64,000 nt of DNA from Bacteroidota bacterium (GTDB taxonomy: Bacteria > Bacteroidota > Bacteroidia > Chitinophagales > Chitinophagaceae). This document shows positions 1 through 9,129 of the stretch, one piece after another; position 1 is the stretch's first letter; every line of letters starts with the position of its first letter. The stretch spans positions 186,001 through 250,000 of the forward strand of contig JAEZGS010000011.1 in NCBI GenBank assembly GCA_023437225.1, in the 5' to 3' direction. The notes under the pieces were generated by a model, which saw only the letters and a list, made by a program, of their open reading frames with translations, had not been told where the DNA came from and did no database searches. The translations under genes and the position numbers were made by a program.

Positions 1-761
1 CCACCTAAACGCGGCATCGAAAGTATTGCAACTATAAGCAGACTACACCAAAGGAAGGCATTATTGATGCGAGTTAATTTAGTTGCACGGAACAATAGCA
101 ACCCTGCAAAGAAAGGATACATCACACGCGTAAATCCGATGCGAAGCTGTTCGGGTTCGAGGGACCATCCGCCAATGATGTCACCGGAGGGAGTCGTTAC
201 AGAAAAATATATAAGATTAATTGCGGCAAGTGTTACCAAAACCGACAGCGCAGTGTTTGAAAACTTCCTCACAAAAAGCGCGTACATCAGATTGACTATG
301 TATTCGTAGAACAGCGACCAGGCGGGGCCGTTCAAAGGATAGGTTTCGTTCCATCCACGAATGTCCATGGAAGGGGGCAAAGGGATCATAGTGAAGCCGA
401 TCAGCATTACCATTAATACCTTCCACACCGGTACGGTGGCTATCATCGGCCATATTGTGGATGCCTGTAAATAAAACAAAGCGGCGCCAATGATCATCCC
501 AATGATTACCATGGGTTGCAGTCGCTCCAGGCGCCGCTGAATAAAGTTGCCTACTGTCATGCTGCCCCAGCGATCGTCGTAGGCATATCCAATCACAAAA
601 CCTGAAAGCAGGAAAAAAAAGTCTACTGCTAAGTATCCATGATTGATGACCTGATCAAGATGCGATGTGGAGTGTGCTTCGAGAATGTGAAATGCTACAA
701 CTAAAAGCGCTGCCACTCCACGCAGGGCATCAAGTATAGGGTAATGCGGTTTATTCGACAT
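1..761 (-). CDS. Acyltransferase family 3 membrane protein (3' truncated by window edge)
   Basis: The reading frame starts at the ATG complementary to 759-761 and stays open to the left edge, so about 253 residues are visible and the C-terminus is missing. The N-terminus reads YPILDALRGVAALLVVAFH, the classic start of acyltransferase-3 (OatA/NodX-like) proteins, with the helix-1 arginine and histidine that are essential in this family. It is followed by a DFFFLLSGFVIGYAYDDRW segment and several more hydrophobic helices. Family members move acetyl or other acyl groups onto sugars or envelope polymers at the inner membrane; the acceptor cannot be told here. The start lies only 5 bases after the stop of the DinB-like gene, so the two are probably co-transcribed. 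Confidence 0.88.
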   Translation of the reverse strand, partial: MSNKPHYPILDALRGVAALLVVAFHILEAHSTSHLDQVINHGYLAVDFFFLLSGFVIGYAYDDRWGSMTVGNFIQRRLERLQPMVIIGMIIGAALFYLQASTIWPMIATVPVWKVLMVMLIGFTMIPLPPSMDIRGWNETYPLNGPAWSLFYEYIVNLMYALFVRKFSNTALSVLVTLAAINLIYFSVTTPSGDIIGGWSLEPEQLRIGFTRVMYPFFAGLLLFRATKLTRINNAFLWCSLLIVAILSMPRLG

Positions 762-766
762 GGGTT

Positions 767-1297
767 CTAGAACAGTTTCTCTTGCGGTGGCTTTATGCCC
801 GCAAGTCGCAAATATACGGTTGTCTGTCCACGATGATGTGTCTGATGTTCAAAGCACTTTTCCAATGCCGCAGCTTTCGTCATCTCAAATCTTCCAAACA
901 TTTTTATGTTTTCGTTTCCCTGCGCTGCTGTGAGGTTCTTCGCATTATTGATGATGAAATCATAACTGTCCATTACGAGTTTGGTAACGTTGGCTTTCGA
1001 CTTATCAGTCGCCTTTTCGGCTTCGCCTAAGCCAACTGGGCTCTTGACACCAGTTGCTGCGGAAGTGAAAGCATAATTTGCATCGGCCAGGTGAAGCATT
1101 TGTTCAGCAAAGGAACGCATATCCGGTGTCGGTTTCAAAGCATATCCTGAATCGCTCATTGCATCCAGGTATTCTTTTGTATAGGCTTTTGCCCTTTCCC
1201 ATTCTTTGGTCATTTTTTCTGCAGATGATTGGGCATTTGTAGCGAGTGTTGTGCAAAGGACGATGCACAACAATGAGAGGAGTTTGATGGTTCTCAT
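767..1297 (-). CDS. Exported DinB-family (four-helix bundle, DUF1569/DinB-like) protein
   Basis: I place the start at the internal ATG at 1297, which gives a clean signal peptide (MRTIKLLSLLCIVLCTTLA, then NAQ); the longer frame from 1351 would add a non-signal leader lying over an inverted repeat. The mature part of about 150 residues is helical and carries the DinB-superfamily histidines: one in a MLHLADANY segment and a pair in the C-terminal HQTHHRGQ motif, which bind a divalent metal in the superfamily. Intracellular relatives include thiol S-transferases and damage-inducible proteins, but exported copies are common in Bacteroidota and their role is unknown. It sits between sodC and an acyltransferase gene, all on the minus strand. 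Confidence 0.85.
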   Translation of the reverse strand: MRTIKLLSLLCIVLCTTLATNAQSSAEKMTKEWERAKAYTKEYLDAMSDSGYALKPTPDMRSFAEQMLHLADANYAFTSAATGVKSPVGLGEAEKATDKSKANVTKLVMDSYDFIINNAKNLTAAQGNENIKMFGRFEMTKAAALEKCFEHQTHHRGQTTVYLRLAGIKPPQEKLF

Positions 1298-1330
1298 GAT
1301 TGATAGTTTTGGTTTGGTTATAAAGAAAAT

Positions 1331-1408
1331 CGGTGAATCAGTAAACGGCAATCGGTATCTGCGTTGTTGTTCAATGCCTTCCTATGTTGCCGATCTTTTG
1401 ATTCACCG
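1331..1408 (-). terminator. Long nested inverted repeat, terminator-like, after sodC
   Basis: A perfect 10-bp inverted repeat (CGGTGAATCA at 1331-1340 and TGATTCACCG at 1399-1408) encloses a second 6-bp pair (CGGCAA at 1346-1351 and TTGCCG at 1387-1392). Read on the minus strand, the outer stem is followed by ATTTTCTTT, as expected for a factor-independent terminator of the superoxide dismutase gene. The loop is unusually long for a simple terminator. Confidence 0.5.
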
Positions 1409-1417
1409 ATGCAATGA

Positions 1418-2029
1418 TTACTTAATGACTCCGCATCCGATCCTTTCGCCGGAGTTGCCGGTTGGTTGAGATTTATAGTCGTCAACACCACTATGAATAA
1501 TGATGGTCTTATTTAAAATGTTTTTGGTTGAGTCGCCGCCAATGGACCAGCGGTCTGATTCTACTTCAATAGATCCTTTTCCATTTGCGTCAAGATTTAT
1601 GTTGCCGATGTCTCCGCTATGGAATGGTGCAGTACCCCATTTGCCATGGTTTTCGTTTGTTGGATTCCAGTGTCCACCGGCGTGCTTACCCATATCGCCA
1701 CAATCGCCCATTGCATGGAAGTGTATGGCAACGCTTGAATTTGCCTTTTTAGGAACCTCAATGTCAAGTTTCATTTTTACCATTGTACCATTCTGAGTAA
1801 AATGGGCCGTTCCACTAAGTGTAGTATCTGCTTTCGTTCCGGATAGTGCAGCCATGGCGTGCATATTGCCTGATGTGTCTGTTGTAGATCCGGTGTTCAT
1901 GTCACCTGTAGTAGCAGTGGTGTCACTTCCATTGTTATTCTCCGTGGAGCCGTCGTTACAGGCAACGAGAGCTAATAAACTGAATGATGCGGCAGCTAAG
2001 AAACTGCGTGCTGAAAAAAGTTTTTTCAT
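1418..2029 (-). CDS. sodC: Cu/Zn superoxide dismutase, lipoprotein
   Basis: This 203-residue protein starts with a lipoprotein signal (SFSLLALVAC, lipobox cysteine about residue 24), a Ser/Thr/Asn/Gly-rich linker of about 40 residues and a complete Cu/Zn-SOD domain. All expected metal ligands are visible. The copper histidines are in AIHFHAMGDC and in the C-terminal IIIHSG. The bridging and zinc histidines are in GGHWNPTNENHG and FHSGDIGN, the latter also giving the zinc aspartate. The conserved active-site arginine is in GERIGCGVI. The enzyme dismutates superoxide to peroxide and oxygen in the periplasm or at the outer membrane. Both subdomain cysteines (GDC and GCG) are kept for the structural disulfide. 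It is the first gene of a minus-strand group with the DinB-like and acyltransferase genes, though a terminator-like repeat follows it. Confidence 0.96.
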   Translation of the reverse strand: MKKLFSARSFLAAASFSLLALVACNDGSTENNNGSDTTATTGDMNTGSTTDTSGNMHAMAALSGTKADTTLSGTAHFTQNGTMVKMKLDIEVPKKANSSVAIHFHAMGDCGDMGKHAGGHWNPTNENHGKWGTAPFHSGDIGNINLDANGKGSIEVESDRWSIGGDSTKNILNKTIIIHSGVDDYKSQPTGNSGERIGCGVIK

Positions 2030-2459
2030 TGCTTTACATTTGTTTTATTAGAATTGCATGTAAACATACAATAATTCAGCCAAGCGCTACAGCAGGCCGC
2101 GCCGCAGTTCCTATCCCAATGCTGATATACTGAATTATAAAACTCAGTAGCACTACGTAGAAAACAACCTTCAGAGGCTTATAGCTTTGTATCAACAAAT
2201 AAGCCATGAAACGATTAATCATATATCTGCTCGTAACAACAATTTTTGTTTCGGCCTCCGCATTCTCTTCGATCACCATGATCAGGGGGTACTGCAGTAG
2301 TCCTGTAAAAGCTTCCAATGAGGATTTGAAGTTGCCCGCCGCACTGACTGACTCAGAAGGAGTGATCATCCCATCAATTGTTGGCATCTCAGAATATAAC
2401 TAAGAGATTTCATTAACCGTTAAACCTATCCATTAAACAATTTAAACATTAACCAAAAA
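2030..2459. other. Intergenic region without a supported gene
   Basis: This 430-base gap lies between the divergent sodC and the outer-membrane barrel gene. Two short overlapping frames exist, 2206-2403 on plus (65 codons, with a signal-like N-terminus) and 2076-2387 on minus (103 codons, with one hydrophobic stretch). Neither has a recognisable domain or a convincing ribosome binding site. The right part (about 2400-2459) is AT-rich leader sequence for the downstream gene. Divergent promoters must lie here, but I see no convincing Bacteroidota -33/-7 pair. Confidence 0.5.
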
Positions 2460-3008
2460 ATGAAAAAGAGTATTTTTCTAACTGCAATTGTTTCTCTGTG
2501 TCTTCTGTTCTCTAACAACGCTTCTGCACAGTCAGAAGGTTTCAACGACGTAAAAGGTACCAACCTTTTAAACGTGGGTATTGGCCTTGGTACCTACGGT
2601 TTGAGCGGAACCGGTGGACTTCCAATTCTTGCTTCTTTTGAGCACGGCTTTACCGATAAGATCAGTGGTGGTGCCAGCCTCGGTTTCGTAACCAGGAAAT
2701 GGGCAAGCGATTGGCGTTATACTTACATCATTGTAGGTGCGCGTGCTTCTTACCATTTTAGTGAATTGCTGAATATCTCCAATCCAAAACTCGATGTATA
2801 TGGGGGTGCTGGTCTTCTCTACAGACGCTGGACCTACAAGTACAAAGGAGAAGGTAGTTCTGAAATCGATTACGATTCATCAGGCGGCGATGTAGACCTT
2901 GACCTGCATGCCGGCGGCCGTTACATGTTCAATGACAGGTTCGGCGGATTTGCAGAAGTGGGATATGGTATCTCACCATTGCAGATCGGTTTCACTATGA
3001 AATTTTAA
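2460..3008 (+). CDS. Small outer-membrane beta-barrel protein
   Basis: The 182-residue product has a signal peptide (MKKSIFLTAIVSLCLLFSNN, cleavage after ASAQ). The remainder is built of alternating amphipathic strands rich in Gly, Tyr and aromatic residues, such as NVGIGLGTYGLSG, GGASLGFVTRKW, DVYGGAGLLYRRW and FAEVGYGISPLQIGFTMKF. It ends in a terminal phenylalanine, the usual outer-membrane barrel signature recognised by the Bam machinery. About eight strands would fit the length. No enzymatic or receptor function can be assigned. It is monocistronic: a strong terminator follows at 3039-3075. Confidence 0.85.
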   Translation: MKKSIFLTAIVSLCLLFSNNASAQSEGFNDVKGTNLLNVGIGLGTYGLSGTGGLPILASFEHGFTDKISGGASLGFVTRKWASDWRYTYIIVGARASYHFSELLNISNPKLDVYGGAGLLYRRWTYKYKGEGSSEIDYDSSGGDVDLDLHAGGRYMFNDRFGGFAEVGYGISPLQIGFTMKF

Positions 3009-3038
3009 TAACGTTTCGGGTGGTTTTTTTATCATAGC

Positions 3039-3075
3039 AAGGGGCAATTCAATCTACTGAATGCCCCTTTTTTTT
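3039..3075 (+). terminator. Rho-independent terminator
   Basis: A hairpin with arms AAGGGGCA and TGCCCCTT (the inner bases ATTC and GAAT extend the pairing) is followed directly by a run of T residues. It ends the outer-membrane barrel transcript just before the next start at 3087. Confidence 0.88.
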
Positions 3076-3086
3076 AAACCTTAGCA

Positions 3087-3890
3087 ATGAAAAAATCAGT
3101 ATGCCTTCTTGCAGGCTTTATCGTTCTTGCAAGCATCTTCGCCTTCAATACAATTAAAGCCTACGGCGATATTTTTAAAGACCTTGGAATCGAAAACTCC
3201 GAGGCGAAGGAAGTGATCTTTTTAAATTTTGAACAGGGAACACTTAACCTTCCGTACTCCAAAGCGGTGACAAAACTCGCACTGGGCCAGCGTGCCGCAG
3301 CGGTCAGGGAGATTGGTGATTATATCAAATCCTACACATCTTCTCCGGAATTTGCACAGAAGTATAATGAAGCGCGGCTTGCTGCCAAACCCAGGGGCGC
3401 GGCCAGCCAGAAAGAAAAAGTTGAGCAGCGTATTGCCCAGGTGGTGGCCGATATCGAGACAACGGAGACCGACATGAAAAATACTTCAGGCGACATGAAA
3501 AAACTTTATGAAGTATCTCTTGCGGAACTCAAAAAAGAATTGAAAGCTTTGAAGAATCCCGCTGATCCGCATCACAAATTTTACGTGGAAAATGCATCCG
3601 AGGTTGATCCCATGGAACAAAACATGTATGAAGAGGATCTTAAATACTGGCAACAGGATTATCCTCCAACAGTGAAGGAACTACTACGCAACCGTCTTAT
3701 AAAATTCCTTGATTTTACAAAAGACATTGACTTCAATGCAAAGCTTGTGAAGAAGGGGAATAAATTTTATTTCGCCGACCCTGAACTCGAAGACAAGGAT
3801 GGCACCTGGAAGCATTGTTTCCGTGCAGGAAAGGAAACAATGGCCGCCGCACGCCAGTATGCACAACAGTGGCTGGCCTCTCTCAAATAA
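3087..3890 (+). CDS. Exported protein of unknown function
   Basis: I do not recognise a family for this 267-residue protein. It has an N-terminal signal sequence (MKKSVCLLAGFIVLASIFAF) and is then mostly charged and helical, with a likely coiled-coil at about residues 105-155 rich in Lys and Glu (EKVEQRIAQVVADIETTETD). The C-terminal part has several aromatic and acidic segments (EEDLKYWQQDYPPTVKELL; KHCFRAGKETMAAARQYAQQW). It is probably periplasmic. The next gene, an OmpA-family protein, begins 36 bases downstream and is likely co-transcribed, which hints at an envelope-related role (inference). Confidence 0.7.
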   Translation: MKKSVCLLAGFIVLASIFAFNTIKAYGDIFKDLGIENSEAKEVIFLNFEQGTLNLPYSKAVTKLALGQRAAAVREIGDYIKSYTSSPEFAQKYNEARLAAKPRGAASQKEKVEQRIAQVVADIETTETDMKNTSGDMKKLYEVSLAELKKELKALKNPADPHHKFYVENASEVDPMEQNMYEEDLKYWQQDYPPTVKELLRNRLIKFLDFTKDIDFNAKLVKKGNKFYFADPELEDKDGTWKHCFRAGKETMAAARQYAQQWLASLK

Positions 3891-3926
3891 TTAATTGCTC
3901 AATTGCTTATTATATTATTACAACAA

Positions 3927-5084
3927 ATGAAAAAGATATTGTTCATGCTCCTCTTTGCGTTGCCTGTACTGGCACTCGCTCAAAACGATGATGCAAATGA
4001 AAATGAAGATAGCGGCCCTTCAGAACCAAAGGCAGCGTTTGAAAGCTATTCGAGGTATGATTTTATTCCGGGTAACGATCTTGTGTACACAGAAGATTTC
4101 GCGCAGGATGTGATCGGAGAATTCCCTTTGCTTTGGACAACAAGCAATCGCGGTGAAGTTGTTACCATCAAAGGTCAGGAGGGAAAATGGCTGAGGATGT
4201 TTCATAAAAGTCATTTTGCGGGGCCATTGTTGAAATCACTTCCCGACAATTTCACTGCCGAGTTTGATATGATCATTCACTTCAAAGAACAGGGATATGT
4301 GTATCCAAACATTGGCTTACGACTTGTCGAAACTTCGAAAGAGGACAAAGACGGTAACCAGTACATCCAGGATCCGCATCGTGATTCAAAGGTAGAGATA
4401 ACACTCGTGCCCGGCGACGAGGAAAGCTCAACCATTTTCATGGCCAGCCAGAAAGAGGCATTGGAATTTTTTAGCAACGACAACAAAGGATTCAGGAAGC
4501 TTGGCAGCTATTATGGCAAACCAATGCATGTGGCAATTTGGGTTCAGAAACAAAGGCTCAGGTTATGGATCAATGGTGAGAAAATATATGACATACCTAA
4601 AGCGTTGCCTCCGTCCGTAGCATTTAACAGGCTTGCATTTGAGGTGGGTGATTGTTATTATGAAGAAGAAAAAGTGGGTGTATATGTTTCCAACATTCGC
4701 ATTGCCCAGGGTGCTGCAGACATCAGGAGCAAGTTGCTCACTGATGGCAAATTTGTAACTTCTTCAATTTTATTCGACGTAAACTCTGACAAGATAAAGG
4801 GGGAAAGCACCGGTCTTTTGAAAGAGATTGCGGCAGTTCTCAGTGAAAATCCATCATTGAAATTAATGATCACGGGATTTACTGACAGCGATGGTGATGA
4901 TGCAAAGAATCTTGAGCTTTCCAGGAAACGGTCCCAATCCGTGCGACAATTTCTGACCACTCAGTTTGGGATCGATGAAAGCAGGCTAAGCACCGATGGA
5001 AAGGGAGAGGCAAATCCTATTGCGCCAAATAACACTAAAGAAGGCAAGGCTCGCAACCGACGTGTCGAATTCATTAAACAGTAA
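3927..5084 (+). CDS. OmpA-family protein with C-terminal peptidoglycan-binding domain
   Basis: The start is the ATG at 3927, which begins a clear signal peptide (MKKILFMLLFALPVLALAQ); an upstream in-frame TTG would add eight residues and spoil it. The 385-residue product has an acidic linker. A middle region of about 200 residues resembles a concanavalin-like beta-sandwich (FTAEFDMIIHFKEQGYVYPN; QRLRLWINGEKIYDIPKALP). From about residue 280 there is a typical OmpA domain: ILFDVNSDKIKGES, the MITGFTDSDGDDAKNLELSRKR stretch and the terminal ARNRRVEFI. The aspartate and arginine that bind diaminopimelate in this family are kept. It presumably tethers a surface or periplasmic module to the cell wall. 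Confidence 0.9.
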   Translation: MKKILFMLLFALPVLALAQNDDANENEDSGPSEPKAAFESYSRYDFIPGNDLVYTEDFAQDVIGEFPLLWTTSNRGEVVTIKGQEGKWLRMFHKSHFAGPLLKSLPDNFTAEFDMIIHFKEQGYVYPNIGLRLVETSKEDKDGNQYIQDPHRDSKVEITLVPGDEESSTIFMASQKEALEFFSNDNKGFRKLGSYYGKPMHVAIWVQKQRLRLWINGEKIYDIPKALPPSVAFNRLAFEVGDCYYEEEKVGVYVSNIRIAQGAADIRSKLLTDGKFVTSSILFDVNSDKIKGESTGLLKEIAAVLSENPSLKLMITGFTDSDGDDAKNLELSRKRSQSVRQFLTTQFGIDESRLSTDGKGEANPIAPNNTKEGKARNRRVEFIKQ

Positions 5085-5155
5085 ACCTTTTAAATTTCGG
5101 CGGGAATATTTTTATATTGCCAACTTCCAGGGCAGCCTAAACCCAACCATTCTCA

Positions 5156-7117
5156 ATGACATCAACGAAAATCTTGTTTGCGATCCTGCTGACTTGCAGT
5201 GGCCTTGCCGTAATGGGTCAGGACACTGCATTTCAGAGGATCCTAAAATTAAAGGACGATACTGCAAAGGCCAGAGACCTTATTGATCATGGCCGGGAGC
5301 TTTTGGATCGTAATAATGAAGCTGCTGCCGTGGTGTTTGATCGTTCACGGATACTTAGTGATAAACTGGGCTATGTCAAGGGCCTTGGACAAAGCTTGAT
5401 GGGAATAGGGTATGTATATGCACAGAAGGGATCTTATCCTGAAGCTATTGATGCATACCAGAAAGCGGCTATAGCATTGCGAAAAGCGAACCTGATAAAC
5501 CGTGCTACGGAATGCATGAATGTAATCGCAACGATACATGACTTCCTGGGTCGGCGCGATAGTGCTATCCGGATCTATATGGAATCGGCAAGGCTATTGG
5601 AAAACTCACCATATCTTTCTTCTCTTGGCAGCACATATTCTTATATAGGGGTATTGCATAACAATGCAAACGATCATAAGAAAGCCATTTTTTATCTGAC
5701 ACGGGCAGTAGAGATCCTTCGCAGGGCAAAAGACACAGTATACCTTGTTGAAGCGTTGACTGAACTTGGAGATACATATGCAAATACCAGGAACGTAAAA
5801 ATGGGACTGCCGCTTGCATATGAGGCATTGGAATTAGCGAAATATGTAAACCGTGATAACTCAGATGGAAGCGTACCTGCAACTGCATATTACACACTCG
5901 CAGCACTTCATCTTGTGCAGGGAAAACTTGACTCGGCAACCTATGAGGCGTCGCAATGTGTAAAATATTCGCTTGAGAGCGGAGACATGAATACTTATAT
6001 TACCGGAGCCATTGTTCTCTCGGATTGCCATGAGAAAGCAGGCAACCAGGCTGCTCGCGTTGAGGTGCTTCAAAAAGCAATTGAGCAGGCCAAACGTGCA
6101 GGCAATGTGGTTTTATTGCAGGATTTGTTTGAGCGTCTTGCCGATGCTTCCTTCAAAATTGGTGATTTCAAAGAAGCTTATGGCTATCATAAAGAATATG
6201 AAGTATACAAAGACTCACTCTTCAATCAGAAAAACCAGGCGACCATCTCTGAATTGGAAGTAAAGTATCAGACTTCGAAAAAAGAGGAAGCACTCTCCCG
6301 CAATCAGCTCGAGCTTGAAAGAAGCAGGCAGATGATCTACAGCTCACTGGGAGGTTTGGTGATCGCTTTGTTGTTCATCGGTCTTCTTTATTATGTATAT
6401 CAGAATAAAAAGAAGTCGCACCGCACAGAGATCCAGGCATTCAAACAGGAGAAAGAAATTCATATGCTGCAGGCTTTGATGCAGGGAGAGGAAAAAGAAA
6501 GGACGCGTATTGCAAAGGATCTTCACGATGGAGTGGCGGGCATGCTGGCAGCAGTAAAAATGCATTTTAGTACAATAGAAGATGTTGACAAGGCATTTGT
6601 ACTTACTGAAGGCTACCAGCAGGGTATGAACCTGTTGAACCAGGCAACACAGGAGATTCGAAAAACTTCCCATAACCTGATGCCCGAAGTGCTCATGCAG
6701 CATGGACTCGACGAGGCACTTAACAGGTATTGCAACAATCTGAACAATAGTCGGACATTACAAATACAATATGATTCATGGGGTTCCATCGACCGATTCA
6801 ATGATGGATTTGAATTATCCGTGTATCGAATTGTACAGGAACTCTTGAACAACATTGTAAAGCATTCAAAGGCATCGCAGGCGATCGTGCAGTTAAGTCA
6901 GCAGGATGATATATTATCCATCTCAATTGAAGACAATGGGGTGGGATTTGTTGCTGAGCAGGCCGTAAGTGATGGTATGGGACTGAAGAGTCTCAAAAGT
7001 CGTATCAAAGCGATGAATGGAAAAATAGAGATGCATACTGCAGACCAAAGCGGTGTGAGTGCATATCTTGAATTTGAAGTTGCAGAATTAAAAAAGCGAG
7101 TGAAGATACAGGCGTAG
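5156..7117 (+). CDS. TPR-containing sensor histidine kinase (HisKA_3/NarX-DesK type)
   Basis: This 653-residue protein has a signal-like start (MTSTKILFAILLTCSGLAVMG). About 300 residues of tetratricopeptide repeats in the periplasm follow (for example IGYVYAQKGSYPEAIDAYQKA), then a short coiled-coil, one transmembrane helix at about 396-416 and a cytoplasmic kinase. The phosphoacceptor is His457 in RIAKDLHDGVAGML, and a HATPase domain follows with the N box (QELLNNIVKHSKA, about 560), DNGVGF (about 593) and DGMGLKSL. It should phosphorylate the LuxR-type regulator encoded at 9101. The next gene is a close paralogue, so this is one half of a tandem duplication. The ligand sensed by the repeats is unknown. 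Confidence 0.94.
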   Translation: MTSTKILFAILLTCSGLAVMGQDTAFQRILKLKDDTAKARDLIDHGRELLDRNNEAAAVVFDRSRILSDKLGYVKGLGQSLMGIGYVYAQKGSYPEAIDAYQKAAIALRKANLINRATECMNVIATIHDFLGRRDSAIRIYMESARLLENSPYLSSLGSTYSYIGVLHNNANDHKKAIFYLTRAVEILRRAKDTVYLVEALTELGDTYANTRNVKMGLPLAYEALELAKYVNRDNSDGSVPATAYYTLAALHLVQGKLDSATYEASQCVKYSLESGDMNTYITGAIVLSDCHEKAGNQAARVEVLQKAIEQAKRAGNVVLLQDLFERLADASFKIGDFKEAYGYHKEYEVYKDSLFNQKNQATISELEVKYQTSKKEEALSRNQLELERSRQMIYSSLGGLVIALLFIGLLYYVYQNKKKSHRTEIQAFKQEKEIHMLQALMQGEEKERTRIAKDLHDGVAGMLAAVKMHFSTIEDVDKAFVLTEGYQQGMNLLNQATQEIRKTSHNLMPEVLMQHGLDEALNRYCNNLNNSRTLQIQYDSWGSIDRFNDGFELSVYRIVQELLNNIVKHSKASQAIVQLSQQDDILSISIEDNGVGFVAEQAVSDGMGLKSLKSRIKAMNGKIEMHTADQSGVSAYLEFEVAELKKRVKIQA

Positions 7118-7137
7118 GCTTCCGTTAATAATTGAGT

Positions 7138-9129
7138 ATGTATTTAAGAAAGGGAATCTTGGTGGCGATGTTCATAGTGGCGATGGTGCCCCTCTTTGCG
7201 CAGATGACTGCGCAGTTCAAAGTTCAACCTGATTTTGATAAAGTGCCGTTCGAGCGGTTAATAGATGAGATCTATTCGCTGAGAAACACGGATCTTACAA
7301 AAGCGATCGAAATGGGCCAGGCAATGGTCGAACACTTCCATGAGCAGAAAAACTGGGAAAATACTGCGCGCAGTTGGGAGGTGACTGCGTCTTTATACTG
7401 GACTTCCGGAAATCTAGCGCAGGGAATAGAATGTCACCGGCGTGCAAGAGAGAATTTTTTCAAGTCGGACAACAAGAGCAAAGCGGGTTATTCCTTGAGT
7501 AACATCGGGCTTTATAAATTTTATCTTGGCCAGCGCGACAGTGCAATGATCTATTACCTGAAGAGCATCGAAGAGCTGAAAGATAATGGGAGGCCTCATG
7601 AGCTCGCCCTTGCAAATTATAACCTGGGTAGCTATTTTTCTGAGTTGAAAAATTATCCAAGGGCAGGTTATTACCATGAGCAGGCGACAAAGATCGCTGC
7701 CATGAGCAAAGACACTGGTGTTTTGATAAACACGCTTTACTCATTGGGCAAGTTACACGTAGAATTGCAGGATCTCTCCAAAGCATATGTTTATATGCGA
7801 CAGGCAGCGATGCATGCCGATGCTCTCAAGAGATATACACTTGTTGGGATGATCAATGCAGATCTGTGTGACGTTGCTTTGAAATTGAAACGTATTGAAT
7901 CTGCATTACATTATGGAAGGAAGGCGATGCAAAGCTCGCTTATGGTAAAGGACATTCCAACATATATGGAAGCCTCGGTAAACCTTTCAAATGTTTATGA
8001 GTTTACAGGAGATAATGCAGCACGGATAAGGTTACTGAAAGAGGCTCTTGAGAAAGAAAAAGAAAGCGATAATGTCTGGTTTAGCAGCAGCATATACAGA
8101 TGGCTTGCAAAAGCGAGCTATAAGCTGGGCGATTATAAAAGAGCCTATGAATTACAAGCAGCCAGAGAAGTGGTTGACGACTCAGCAAAGCTTATCAGTA
8201 GTTCCAGATTGAATACTGAACTGGAGGCAAAATTTCAATCGGCCCAAAAAGAAAAGGAATTATCGTTGAAGCAGCTGGAGCTCACTCAAAAAGATCTTGA
8301 GATACAAAAGAACAGGATAGCAATGTATATTGTAGTTGCCGGACTACTTGTGGCATTGCTTGTTGCATCAATATTGTTTTTGCAGTCGCGCAATAAGAAG
8401 CTGGCGCATGAAAGAGAGATTCGTCATGTACAACAGCAGAAAGAACTTCAACTCATGCAGGCATTAATGAATGGGGAAGAGCGCGAACGCGGCCGCATTG
8501 CAAAGGACCTCCATGATGGAGTGGCCGGTATGCTGGCTGCGGTTAAAATGCATCTGAGTACAATACCTGTAGAGATTGAGCCCGTGACGCATAACGAAGG
8601 CTTTAAAAGAGGTTTAAAATTGCTTGATGAGGCGGCTCGTGAGATCCGTAAAACATCACACAATCTGATGCCTGAAGTGCTGGTGCAGCATGGACTCGAT
8701 GAAGCAATTGCCAGGTATTGCTCAAACATCAGCAATGCAAATTCTATTATGATAGAATATGATTCACTAGGAGGTATCAGCAGGTTTGTTGAAAGTTTTG
8801 AATTATCTGTTTACAGGATCGTACAGGAGCTGCTAAATAATATTCTCAAACATTCAAGGGCAAATCATGCAGTTGTGCAGATCAGTGAACAAAATGACAT
8901 ATTGAGCATCGCAATAGAAGACAATGGTGTAGGATTTCAGTTAGGCTCCACAGAAAACGATGGAATGGGCTTGAAGAGCCTGCGTTCAAGAATTCGTGCC
9001 ATCAATGGAAAGATGGAATTGCACTCTGAAGAAGGCAATGGAGTTACAGCATATCTTGAATTCGAAGTAACAACCCTTAAGAAAGATAGAAACCAGGTTT
9101 ATGAACAAGATCAGGCTAGGAATAATTGA
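7138..9129 (+). CDS. TPR-containing sensor histidine kinase, paralogue of the upstream kinase
   Basis: The start is taken as the ATG at 7138 (MYLRKGILVAMFIVAMVPLFAQ signal); an in-frame TTG six bases earlier is possible. The architecture is the same as the preceding gene: periplasmic TPR array, one membrane helix at about 394-416, HisKA_3 with His459 in RIAKDLHDGVAGML, then a HATPase with IEDNGVGF. The kinase halves are nearly identical in motif (EIRKTSHNLMPEVL, QHGLDEA and ELSVYRIVQELLNNI in both). The TPR halves differ more, suggesting the duplicates read different signals but share an output. The last 29 bases overlap the response-regulator start, so translation is coupled. Confidence 0.94.
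   Translation: MYLRKGILVAMFIVAMVPLFAQMTAQFKVQPDFDKVPFERLIDEIYSLRNTDLTKAIEMGQAMVEHFHEQKNWENTARSWEVTASLYWTSGNLAQGIECHRRARENFFKSDNKSKAGYSLSNIGLYKFYLGQRDSAMIYYLKSIEELKDNGRPHELALANYNLGSYFSELKNYPRAGYYHEQATKIAAMSKDTGVLINTLYSLGKLHVELQDLSKAYVYMRQAAMHADALKRYTLVGMINADLCDVALKLKRIESALHYGRKAMQSSLMVKDIPTYMEASVNLSNVYEFTGDNAARIRLLKEALEKEKESDNVWFSSSIYRWLAKASYKLGDYKRAYELQAAREVVDDSAKLISSSRLNTELEAKFQSAQKEKELSLKQLELTQKDLEIQKNRIAMYIVVAGLLVALLVASILFLQSRNKKLAHEREIRHVQQQKELQLMQALMNGEERERGRIAKDLHDGVAGMLAAVKMHLSTIPVEIEPVTHNEGFKRGLKLLDEAAREIRKTSHNLMPEVLVQHGLDEAIARYCSNISNANSIMIEYDSLGGISRFVESFELSVYRIVQELLNNILKHSRANHAVVQISEQNDILSIAIEDNGVGFQLGSTENDGMGLKSLRSRIRAINGKMELHSEEGNGVTAYLEFEVTTLKKDRNQVYEQDQARNN

Noticed and set aside
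2076..2387. 103-codon minus-strand frame with a hydrophobic stretch
   Set aside because: No recognised domain and it overlaps the plus-strand candidate; likely chance.
2206..2403. 65-codon plus-strand frame with a signal-like N-terminus
   Set aside because: No ribosome binding site, no family match and a competing minus-strand frame over the same bases. I kept it only as a note on the intergenic region.
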